A DNA stretch of 64,000 nucleotides from Cryptomeria japonica (lineage: Eukaryota; Streptophyta; Pinopsida; Cupressales; Cupressaceae), in NCBI RefSeq assembly GCF_030272615.1, contig NC_081412.1, positions 473,788,157-473,852,156 on the forward strand, read 5' to 3'. Every line of letters starts with the position of its first letter. The stretch's first letter is position 1. The notes beneath the pieces are model-generated. The model saw only the letters and a list, made by a program, of their open reading frames with translations, had not been told where the DNA came from and did no database searches. The translations under genes and the position numbers were made by a program. Below are positions 10,842-20,845 of this stretch, in pieces.

Positions 10842-12399
10842 CTCTTCAGAGTATCCTAATTTCAAAAATACAAAAAAAATTATAAAACAAAAAAATCGTT
10901 GCTTGGTGAAAACCTGGCAAACAGGCACCTTGTGACACAAAAAACATTGAAAAATCGAAAAAAGTAAAGAGAAATAATTTCGTCCAACACTGAAAACCAC
11001 TTCGGTGGCGCCCTGGGCAAGTACCATGGTGAAAAATGGGTCACCAGCGCCATGCATAGAGACATTTCTCCTACCTCCTTTAGGATTCACTTTCATCCTT
11101 TCACTTTGCACACACTCACAACCTATTCGTTCATAATAAACTTACCCAGTCCCATCATGGCTTGTCAATTGATCTACCCAAGATTGGTTAGCCATTCATA
11201 ATAAACATTCCTTTTCATCCCTTTCCATCCATAATAAATCAGATCCTATCTGTGGCTAAGGCAAAATCCTACGTCTAGTAATGGGTGTGGAACTAAGAAC
11301 ATCACATGTTTTGAGGAGTACAGTTTCTTCCAGCTTTCTTTAGTCTATCCGCGCACAATCCGCAATAAAGCAACATTTGCATCACAGATCCGCAATAAAG
11401 TTTCATCTTCTCCGCAATAAAGTATCAGTTTCATGGATTCAGTCAGTTTTAGATGAGACACAGTGGCAACAATGGGCTTTAACAAATCAAATCTTTCAAC
11501 AGACTCAGACAACATTATGGTTCAGTGCTATCTATCCTTTCTGTGAAAGTAAACATTGTGACCACAATCAAATAAGACTTATACAAGTGACAAGAGACAC
11601 TAAACTTGAGGACTACAGTGGATGTTGGTGTCGAGTCTTGGTTTTCTTTTGATTTCATCTTTTTTTTGGTGACATGTCTTTTAGCTTTTCCGGGATGTCT
11701 TTGACTAGAGATTCTATCTCCAAGATGTCTTTGACTAGAAAGGCGAGAATGGGGTATCATCACCTATTTGTATTTGTTGTCTGTGGATTGTCTCTTAGTA
11801 ATGCTATGACTTGTCCAAGGATATGAGGACACTGTGAGTCTAGTGTGAACTGGGGCATTCCTTGTTTGTGACTGTCTTATCTCCATGCAAATAGGTACAA
11901 TGACTTTCTGGGTCAAACATATGCCTTGATTGTCATAACCTACTTGCCATAATAAAGCTCAATGATGATAACGCACAAGAAGCTCTTTCACTTTCATATC
12001 TTCTGTCTTCCATCCCCCTTTCTTGATTGACTTCCATCGTCCTTCTCGAGTCCGCATAGCCTGCTATCACATGACTGAATATAATGACACACCAAAAACA
12101 TTTGCATTTCATGTAGCTGCACCTACATTACCACATATAAGCATTTCATACATACATATAGATATCACAATTGCATCACATCCTGCACACAACACCTGTT
12201 AGCACAATTTACATTTGCATTATCATATTCATCTGCATTAATTACATTCACATTTGCATCATGCATACACATATAAAACATAAACGAAAAAAAAATATTG
12301 CATTGCATCATATACATATTTGCATCCATATCATAAGCATCACATAAGAACATCTCATCACATAGGTACACATGCATATAGTTGCCGCAAAGATGAATC
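10842..12399. other. 3' non-coding part of the gypsy element
   Basis: No convincing gene. Short ORFs on either strand show no domain. Local repeats include three CGCAATAAAG copies between 11360 and 11420, and CAT-rich low-complexity sequence at 12100-12400. Confidence 0.55.
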
Positions 12400-12945
12400 A
12401 TCTCATATATATATAAAAAGTGTCATGATACAATGATGTCAAAATCATATGGCTACAATCACCCACATGTGTCTACATCATCATACAAAAATGGTACAAA
12501 ACTGATACAGAGAAACCCATTGATCGCTCCTACCAACACCGCCAGTAGTGCTAATCCTGTCCAGGTCATCATGTCCCATGCCACATGTCCTGCCCTCATC
12601 TCCAATGATGGATCCTAGAACACTCATCTAAGGGCATCCCTATCTCCGTCTCAATCATACGAAATTAGCTCCCCATCGATCAGTATCCGCAGAATCCTGT
12701 ATACATCCTCTAGGGTGACTGTCATCTCACCCATTGGCAAGTGGAACATGCATGTCTCAGAGTTCCATCTCTCAGCTAATGCAGTCAGCAAATCCATGTT
12801 CACCCAAAACTTAGGCACATACAGAATATGTCTCAGTCCCATAGCCTCAATCGCAGCTCAATTCTCGACTGTCAACTCAAGTCACAACCTTTGAGTCAAT
12901 GGGAATATCTCCCGTGACTCCAGCATAGGCAAATACTCCTGTAGT
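12400..12945 (-). pseudogene. antisense plant mobile domain (PMD) gene remnant
   Basis: Read on the - strand this gives YLPMLESREIFPLTQRL, a stop, then MGLRHILYVPKFWVNMD, LLTALAERWNSETCMFHLP, MGEMTVTLEDVYRIL and, after further stops, SLEMRAGHVAWD. This is the block order of the plant mobile domain, a domain shared by transposon proteins and plant MAIN/MAIL-type proteins involved in silencing. The longest clean part is 12651-12842. It runs opposite to gag in the 3' part of the element, with several stops. Its coding upstream part may begin near 13429. Confidence 0.75.
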
Positions 12946-12964
12946 CACACAAATCAATCATCTC

Positions 12965-13190
12965 AGTCCTAGTGACACTCACTGTTCATCACAAAGTGTT
13001 GCTTCTATCCTAGTGGTACTCCCTGTTCATCACAAAGTACTACATGTTTGGCACTCCCTGTTCATCACAAAGTGCTGCTCACATTTGCACTCACTGTTCA
13101 TCACAAAGTGCTGCTCATATTTTAGTACTCCCTGTTCATCACAAAGTACTATATCTTGGTACTCATTGTTCATCACAAAGTGCCTCGATC
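12965..13190. repeat. minisatellite with TTCATCACAAAGT core
   Basis: At least six copies of CTCCCTGTTCATCACAAAGT-like units spaced about 40 bp apart, ending near CACAAAGTGCCTCGATC at 13180. On the - strand it separates the PMD remnant from a possible upstream exon at 13370-13430. Confidence 0.85.
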
Positions 13191-13369
13191 TATCCTAGTC
13201 TTCCCTAGAGGACTTGCTTGAGTGTATCCTCTCAGCAGCTTATCCAATCGACAACGTATGTTCATCACAGAACTGTCGATTTGGCCTTGAAGACATATTA
13301 CCCTACCTAGCATGCATTAATGACAACAATTAATGTGACAAAGTACGAGGAGGTTTTGTGGTACTCACT

Positions 13370-13430
13370 GGCTCTCCTGCCTCTGCTGGCCTCTGAAATC
13401 GGCGAACGCGATCGAAATCTATGAACCAAA
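13370..13430 (-). other. possible first exon of the antisense PMD gene
   Basis: On the - strand an ATG near 13429 opens a short Arg/Ser-rich frame (MALVHRFRSRSPIS) that runs to a GTGAGT donor-like site near 13373, upstream of the PMD remnant. PMD genes commonly have introns. There is no further support. Confidence 0.3.
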
Positions 13431-13770
13431 GCCATCGCTGCTGAATTCTGTTGCTCTTTTCTCTCTTTGCACTCTAATCTCTCGTGGATGTGTAGATGAC
13501 AATGAGGATGTATTTTCGCCCGTGGTCTATCTTATAGACTACCCTAGCCCTAGCCCTCGCCTCCCGAGTCAGTCTTCATTATCCCATGACTTTGTCACTT
13601 TATCCAGTCAATCCATTCTAGCCTTTCTTTCTTATCCAGAGATTGTCTGCAATCTTTTTAGACATTTTCATCCAATCTCTCGAGGGGGCATATCATTCCC
13701 ATTCTGGGGCAACTCTATATCAGTTCATCTTATCTTCTTTGAAACAATGCGACAAGCCGCATTGTCTCAA

Positions 13771-13782
13771 AGAGGGGCAAAA
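13771..13782 (+). other. polypurine tract of the gypsy element
   Basis: AGAGGGGCAAAA sits immediately before the TG of the 3' LTR, the standard place for the plus-strand primer. A GC-rich inverted repeat, ACAATGCGAC ... GCCGCATTGT, precedes it at 13744-13765. Confidence 0.8.
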
Positions 13783-14586
13783 TGTAGACACCTAAAATTG
13801 TCTAGTCTAATTAAATAAATATTTTATTTATTTAATTATCTAAGCTTAATTCTTCTATTAATTAAATAAATCTTTATTTATTTAATTAATTCATTTATCC
13901 TCTTCTAGCCTTATTTCTCATTTAAATAAATACATTTATTTATTTAAATTATCATTTTCCTAAATTAAATAAATATCTTATTTATTTAATTATCCCACTT
14001 CTTCTATTAATTAAATAAATCTTTATTTATTTAATTAATTCATTAACCTTTTCTACCCGTGACACATGTCATTCATCTCTTAATTCATACACTACCTACC
14101 CCTTTCATTATTTTATTATTTCTTTTACCTACCCTCTAATCATAGCCAACCTCCTTTTACACCTCTCAATCTTATCCCTCCATTTCATATAGTGTCTTCT
14201 ATATAAGGAGATGCTTCCTTCATTATCAAACCCTAATCATTCATGCTAATCAATCATCCTAATCATTCATGCTAATCATCTTTTATGCAATTGACTACAC
14301 TACGATCCTACTTGCAACCACATTCCGTTCTTTGTTGAGCTCTTGTGCATATAAAATCTGAGAGCAAATATATCAAGCAAGATCAATGGAGATAGGAAGA
14401 ATGGAGATCAAAACCCTATTGGACATGTGATGGTATAATCTTTGTAATTTCATGTGATTTGCATTGTCTTAGGTAATCTTCATATGTTATGGTGGATCTT
14501 TGTTGATTGTTAGGCTAGGGTTTTGTGGTTGAATTCATTTAGCCTTTCAATATTGTTATTATTGTTATCCATTTTCACCATATACA
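13783..14586 (+). repeat. 3' LTR of the non-autonomous gypsy element
   Basis: 804 bp copy of 3867-4670, with about nine single-base differences found by eye and no indels noticed. It ends CATATACA and is followed by the GTTAC duplication at 14587-14591. Confidence 0.95.
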
Positions 14587-14591
14587 GTTAC

Positions 14592-14935
14592 AATCAAGGT
14601 TTGACCAAACTAATTCTTAAATATACAAATGAAGAGTGTTGTTGGGTGGTGACTAATTACTCTTTTTAACACCATTTACAAGATCATATCTAAATCAAGT
14701 GTCTCAAGAATTAATCTACTACTAAGAAGATAGTTTTCCTAAAGCAAATGGGTTTCTTGGGCGGCTATTTATTGTAGATAACTTAGTTCCTTCATGAGAA
14801 TCAATCAATTTGGAACATGTATAACTCACATTTGTGACATGTCACTAATGCAATTCCTTAGTACTTGTTTGAGTACTATCTCCTCTATTGTTTTCTATCC
14901 ACTTTTATGTCCTTCTTAGAACAAATAATAGATTA
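14592..14935. other. CACTA interior resumed, no gene seen
   Basis: AT-rich sequence with no recognised domain or repeat. Confidence 0.5.
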
Positions 14936-15500
14936 ATGAGAAGGTGGAAAAGGTGGATTCACCTAAGAGGGAGTGGATTTTCCCAATAATATTTAGATTC
15001 TCCCAAGGATCGATGGACTATACACTTGAAAGGTAGATGACTAAGGATGATGACAAGGTGAATTTTCCTTAGAATAATAGGGTTGATTTTCCTAAGAACA
15101 AGTAGATTCATGTAAACTAGAGGAAAAAAATTTGGACAAGGAAGGAGACTAAAACTAGATAGATTCACCTAAATGGGAGTGTAGTCATCTAAGGATAGGA
15201 AAAATTCACCATTTGCGTAAGAAAGATGGTTAAGATAAATGATTTATGTGAAATAGATTCACCTAAGAGAAAGTAGATTCACATAAGGATAGGTGGATTT
15301 TCCTAAAGATGAAGGGATAAGACTTAACAAAAAGAGGACTTAGGATGATGACAAGGAGGATTCATTTAAGGATATGGCATATTCACCTAAGGGATAGTGT
15401 ATTATCCCAAGAATATGGAAAAATTATTGATTGGTGGAATGACATACTAGATCAAGGAATGATACAAGGGTAGATTCACCTAAATATAGGGTAAATTCAG
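14936..15500. repeat. degenerate minisatellite, GATTCACCTAAG core
   Basis: Many loose copies of AGATTCACCTAAG / GGTGGATTTTCCTAAG, about 20-45 bp apart, with variable spacers such as AAGGATAGG and GATGATGACAAGG. The orientation is constant. It could be a CACTA subterminal-type repeat, although it lies far from the end. Confidence 0.7.
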
Positions 15501-17050
15501 CTAAAAGGGTACCCATGAGATTGTGGTACTGAGTACCTATCTATGGATGGTGTATTTGGATACAAGTATGATGAAACCATGTTTGTGTATGATGAAACAA
15601 AGTCCAAATCTCTATTATTTGAGACACCATTTTATTAACATATCCAATTAGGGTAATTTATGGGTTTAATTATGGATCATGTTGTCTATTTCCATGCACT
15701 ATTGAACATATTTGGATGTATTGTGATTATTTTAATTTTGAAGTTATAAATAAATTATGTTTGTACCTTAGAAAGGGTAACTCCAATTGATGTTTGGGCA
15801 GTTTATTTGAAAACTTATGGTGATTATTGCCCTATGTTATGTAATGGAGTTATTTTTACACTAAGTAATTAACTAGAAAAATGAATTTGTATTGTTGTAC
15901 AAGTATGATGAAACCATGCTTGTGTGTTTACATGTTTGTGCATCCTATTGAGAACCAACCTCGCTGTTGAGGAACTCAATAAATGTGGTGTTAAGTAGAA
16001 GAATGGAAAACTCAAGAAGCTATGGTGACATATTGTGGCATTAGTAGGGATTATCTCTATTGACCACACCTTTCAAAGATAGTATTCCCTAGTTCTCATA
16101 GAATGGACCATTGGATGGCTCATAGTGGTATCCTATCCTACATTTATCTTGATGGCATTACCAATAGTTGGTATGTGGTTCTTGGTATAGGTTTCCTCTT
16201 ACCCTATTATCTTATTTATATCTTTGTTCCAACATGTGGACATTGATTTTTGTCATGCTATGATGATTTTCATGTTTGCATGTGTTTTGACATTATGCAA
16301 ATAGATATGATGTCACACCATACTTATGTTTTGATATAGTGTAGGTGATGGTTACATGTTGTTGATGGTAGCGATTTGGGTTCAAAGACACAATTCCACA
16401 CACACACACAAATATTTGAAGATGCATTTTATATTATTCCTTCTTAGTGGTGATTAGTGTTGGAAGATTTGCACACATGTAGAGAGGAACTCATGTTAGA
16501 TACAATAGGTTGTGTTTGATAACATATGAATGTGCCTCATGATGTATACATATAGCTTTGGTGTGTGACATGCATGCACATTTTTCCATAAGACACATTG
16601 TTATGTGGCATTTGCCCTATGCATGTCTTCTTTGTGAGGCACGTTGTTATGTGCAATGTGGCCCTAGGTGTGTCTTCTCTATGAGGTGTATTGCCATGAT
16701 ATGTTAGGATTTGTAGTGTGTAGGCCACAAATGCATACATGAGGGACTATTATTATAGTCATGTTTTTTGGGCATGTAGCCTAGGTATGTCTTCTCCATT
16801 AGGTACATGGCCATGCCATGTGGGAGTTTTTGTGTTCATGCCACAAATGCACACATGAGGGACTATTATTGGAGTCCTGATGAATCTTCACTCTATTTAG
16901 CCATAATTTCTAGTCGTATAGTTATGTAATGTACACTTTTAAGGATTTTGAAGTTTCCTTCAATTATGCATGGATGCCCACCTTCCAAAGGGACTAAAAA
17001 GTTATCCCAGACAATTCAGTAGGTTTCCTTACTAGGAGAAGCTACAAATT
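15501..17050. other. CACTA interior, repeats but no coding signal
   Basis: No domain seen. Duplicated text occurs around 16715-16760 and 16835-16875 (CCACAAATGCAYACATGAGG followed by GACTATTATTRKAGTC). The N-terminal half of the transposase is expected here but is not recognisable, so the gene is truncated or very decayed at this end. Confidence 0.5.
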
Positions 17051-19251
17051 ATGCATTTGTTTGATACAATGCATATTGGAAAGAATATAACAGAGACATT
17101 ATGGAAAATATTGGATGGAAGGCGTGATAAAGAAAAAATTGTCAAAATTTGTAGTGACATTGTGGAATCCAATCATGCAATGAAAAATGTCATTCAATCA
17201 AATAGCAATGGAGAACAGATTAATATAAGTGCCCTTCCTTGGTTATTAATGGAGCAGAAAAGAAATTCTATAAAAAAAGTCATAGGAAAAATTTGATTTC
17301 CCACAAGATTTACTGCGAACATAAACAATCTCATATCAAAGAAGAGTGAACTTGGGCGAGGGATGAAAACACATGATTGGCATACCTTCATTAATGTAAT
17401 TCATGTTCTTGTGTATTTACTATATATTTGTATACTGTGCATGTACTTTTCATTGTATTATGTTAGAAAACAATGAAAAGATCATTTTATAATTGTTGCA
17501 ATACGTTCTACCTCTATCTCTCCCAGACCACTTCGACAATAATATCAAGCAAGTCATATATGATCTTGGAAAATACAAGAGGTAAGTAGTGATGTTTTTT
17601 CAATTTGTTGTATAGATATTATATTTTCCATTTGTTTTACTTGTTATGCAATATATTGTATATTATTTTGTAAAGTCTCGTTTATATATTTTTGCATCTT
17701 CAATCTCTTTTAAGTGGTTGTCATCTAAAGAAATCCATAAGGAAGATATAAAATATTGGAAGAGAAAAATCCCTCATCTAATGTGTGAAATGAAAAAGTG
17801 TCTACCTTTAACTTTTTTCAATGCACAAGAACACTACCTCATACACCAAGCTGAGGAGATCGAATTGTGTGGACTTGTACACACTAGGTCAATGTGGATG
17901 GTTGAGAGGCACTCGAAATTTTTAAAGGATTTGGTTTGACAAAGAGCTCATCTTGAGGGTTCTATGGTGGAGGGATATATGGTATACCAAACTATGGTGT
18001 ACATTACTGAATATCTTCCTAAGTTTGCAACAAAAATCCACGTAGATCGCATTTGGGATCCCAACCCCATTAATATATTTGAAGGGGAGCACTTGATGGG
18101 GAAAGGTAGATTGAAGAAAGTGAGAGGTAATTATAAGATGTTATTGTAGTAAATTAATTCTTCATCTTCTAAATAAATTAGTTGTAAGTGGTCTATTAAC
18201 TATTTGTACAGTTGGTCGGGAGTGGGATGTGCTACATTTGTATATTGGAAACAATCTTGATTGGATGATGGTGTGGATTGAACGATGTCAACATTCTGGT
18301 TGCACATTAACATGGGATGGTGTCACTTCATTGGTTAAAGAAGCTCATCGTAATGGAGATTCCAATGTTACACAAAGGGAAATTGATTTAGCATATGGTT
18401 TAAGAGATCAACAGGTACGTATACTTTTATTAATCACCCGTATGTTTATCAACTCATGATGCAATAATTTTAATATGTTAGACATATTGCAGGTCAAACA
18501 CCACAAGGCTATGTGCTGCAATGGTCATAAATTTTGCATCAAACAGTTGGATGACACGAAGAAAACTTGTGATTCTGGGATAGTTGCAGTCTTTGAGGTG
18601 ACCAATATTTCATCTAGAAACAACATACATCCTCAAGAGTCTCAAAATTGATACTATGGCATTTTGGATGATATACTTGAGTGTGACTTTAATTCCTTCG
18701 AATTAGTTCTGTTTGTCATCAAATGGTATAGGCTACGACTGAATAAAAATGATCTTGATAGAACTGTTATCGAACATGATAATGGATTGATAATGGTTAA
18801 TACAAGGTCATTTGAATGAGTTGGGGATGAGCCCTATGTCCTTCCAAGTCAATGTGAGCAGGTATTTTACTTGGAGGTTCCACATAAATCAGGTTGGTCA
18901 TTTGTTGTTAGACATGATCCAAGAGAAAGGTCGATAATGTATAATGTGATGGAAGAAGAAGATACCGAAGAAGTAGAAGATGATATAGATGATAATCATG
19001 ATCGACAGTTAGTCGATGATGTTCCTAATGGAAATGTACATGAAGAAGAAGCTGATGATGATGATGCTGTTGCTGTTGATGATGATGGTGATGGTGATGG
19101 TGATGGTGATGCCGAACACAATGACGATGATGACAACGACGATGATGATGACGATGACGATGATGACGACGAGGACGATGATGATGATGATCATCATCAT
19201 CATCATCATGATGGTCATGATGATGAGTTGGATGAAGAAGAAGATCAATGA
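17051..19251 (+). pseudogene. CACTA TNP2-type transposase, C-terminal half, decayed and spliced
   Basis: Transposases of this type cut and join CACTA elements. The pieces in order are: end of the Transposase_21 region (MHLFDTMHIGKNITETL, then FPTRFTANINNL and GMKTHDWHTF); a DUF4218-like exon at 17715-18126 (MKKCLPLTFFNAQEHYLIH, MWMVERHSKFLKDLV, GSMVEGYM); and a DUF4216-like exon from 18493 (FNSFELVLFVIKWYRLRLN, IEHDNGLIMVNT, EPYVLPSQCEQVFYLEV). Likely exons are 17051-17400, about 17490-17581, 17715-18126, 18212-18414 and 18493-19251, with GT/AG edges. In-frame TGA stops lie at 17294, 17937 and near 18648 and 18818. The N-terminus is missing. The C-terminus is a long acidic tail. Confidence 0.82.
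19050..19230 (+). repeat. GAT/GAC trinucleotide repeat encoding an acidic tail
   Basis: Nearly pure GAT, GAC and GGT repeats give runs of Asp, then a His run (CAT repeats) and Asp again, at the C-terminus of the transposase frame. The other frames of this tract are repeat artefacts. Confidence 0.9.
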
Positions 19252-19254
19252 CAT

Positions 19255-19973
19255 GAATGAAATGTATGAGATGTGATAATTATATTATCTATTTAATATT
19301 GATATCTTGATAGAAATTGATTTGACTTATATGGTTACATAAACAATTCATATGTTTTGAATTCTAATGCCATTACTTAATAATTCATGATGCACCTCTA
19401 GCTATGTGATAGATGGTGATTTAAAATACATATGTGATGGATTACATGCTTATGATGATACATGTGACATTTTTTGAACTTTGTGTTTATTTATGGAATG
19501 TGGACTACTTATTAGCTATGTGATGGATTACATGTTTATGATGATACATATGTGATTCTTATGATGCTCAATTACATAGATGATGATACATATGTGATGC
19601 TTATGATACTGCAGTATTTATTGTTTATCAAATTACAAATGTAATGCTTATGATGCTCAATTGTTGGTGTAGGAACCTGAACCCCTTAGACGAGGATCCT
19701 GCACAGTCTCATGGATCGATAGGTATAAGTCAATACACCTTATAGAAATAATATATTTTTTAAACATTACAAGAAAAACAAAATTCCTTAGTTTTTCAAA
19801 CCTCAACATTAGCAACAAATCTAATACAGTTATCAACACTTGAGGCCCCAGTTGAACTTACTCAAATTTTAATCTCAACATCAACTTTATGGCCAACTTC
19901 TTCATCAATATTATGCTCATTTGCAAAATATCTCTCTCATTACCAACTAACTCTCTCATTTGATGGTGCACAG
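19255..19973. other. spacer between transposase and SET pseudogene
   Basis: TATGTGATG-type words recur between 19400 and 19660. A short GAACCTGAACCCC... stretch between an AG (19673) and GT (19732) could be an upstream exon of the next gene, but its phase does not fit cleanly. Confidence 0.4.
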
Positions 19974-20750
19974 GTATCACCAAATAGGTATTTGTCAGAT
20001 GTGTCTTCCTCGAGTGAGGGAAATGCAGGAATAGAAGAGGAAAGTGAGACATGTAGTAGATCTCAAATAGGGAGATCAACTAGAGGTCAAAAGATTAGAA
20101 GAAAATTCAATAAACGTATGGAATTTTTTCTTTCTCAAGGGGGGTCATGTTCTTATGATGATGAGACCAAAGGCGACATTGAGGTGCCCTTGAGGTACAA
20201 ACATCTACTGAAACAATGTGTACCCAAGGAACTTCCTCCAATAAACACTGATTTTTGTGTTAATGAGAGGATATATCGCATAGCACCTTCGTCATTACAT
20301 GGTTTGGGCCTATTTTCCATGGACAACATAAAGTTCTGTTACAACAAAGTTGTTGAATTGATGGAGTTTGTTGGACCTTGTTACAATTATAATTATTGGA
20401 TGCAGATTGTTCGATATAAAAAAAGTATGCATAGGTATGCACTGTCAGCCAATTATATACAACAAAAAGATAATGATCAAATTAAATGAGTGGTTGTATA
20501 CATTGATGGAAGGCCAAAAGAAATAGGGAATATTGCAGGTTTTATTAATAGTACACGACCTGGGTCAACTAATAAGCAACCCAATTGGCATGTGAGGGTA
20601 ATTGTGTGTTTATATGTGCAATAAAATCAATAAGTGCAGGGGAAGAGCGGCTAATTGATTACAATTTGAATCATATAGATACAAACAAAGTTACTATCAT
20701 GGGGGTGGTACATACTATATATATACCATTTAAGCCTACTTCCAATTAAT
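19974..20750 (+). pseudogene. SET-domain (lysine methyltransferase-like) pseudogene inside the CACTA element
   Basis: SET domains transfer methyl groups from S-adenosylmethionine to lysine, usually on histones. From an acceptor at 19973 the frame gives a Ser/Glu-rich stretch, then RIYRIAPSSLHGLGLFSMD (the usual S-x-x-G-x-G-LF opening), VVELMEFVGP, YIDGRPKEIGNIAGFINST, KQPNWHV (the N-x-x-x-PN region) and, after a shift, ISAGEERLIDYN (the closing GEEL-x-DY block). There is an in-frame TGA at about 20487 and a frameshift near 20625. It lacks pre-SET cysteines. It sits between two transposase genes, in the same orientation. It could be a captured host gene or a long-standing element gene. Confidence 0.7.
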
Positions 20751-20845
20751 GAATCCAATAAACCATTGTATTATTAAGTTTTTTTGCTAAGTTAATTGTT
20801 TCATTTCACTAACATTTTTATATTTTTTCTTTTTCACAGGGCCAC

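Larger units (their letters stand above)
3867..14586 (+). mobile_element. complete non-autonomous Ty3/gypsy LTR retrotransposon, 10,720 bp
   Basis: Two 804 bp LTRs (TGTAGACACC ... CATATACA) bound the element, with a perfect GTTAC duplication outside them. The interior, in order, is: a primer-binding site, a long leader with three diverged repeats, gag, a protease frame with several stops, an integrase C-terminal tail, an antisense PMD remnant, a minisatellite and a polypurine tract. No reverse transcriptase, RNase H or integrase core is present. It is therefore a large internal-deletion derivative that must depend on another element's enzymes. By eye the LTRs differ at about nine positions, roughly 1 percent, so insertion was fairly recent. 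It lies inside the CACTA element. Confidence 0.93.

Noticed and set aside
10773-11111. 112-residue - strand ORF after the integrase tail
   Set aside because: No domain, and it overlaps the readable integrase tail on the other strand.
12965-13190. CRISPR-like spacing of a TTCATCACAAAGT repeat
   Set aside because: The intervening sequences are themselves similar; this is a minisatellite in a retrotransposon.
19009-19276. Met/Ile/Val-rich ORFs in other frames of the acidic tail
   Set aside because: Alternative frames of a GAT/CAT repeat; the Asp frame continues the transposase.
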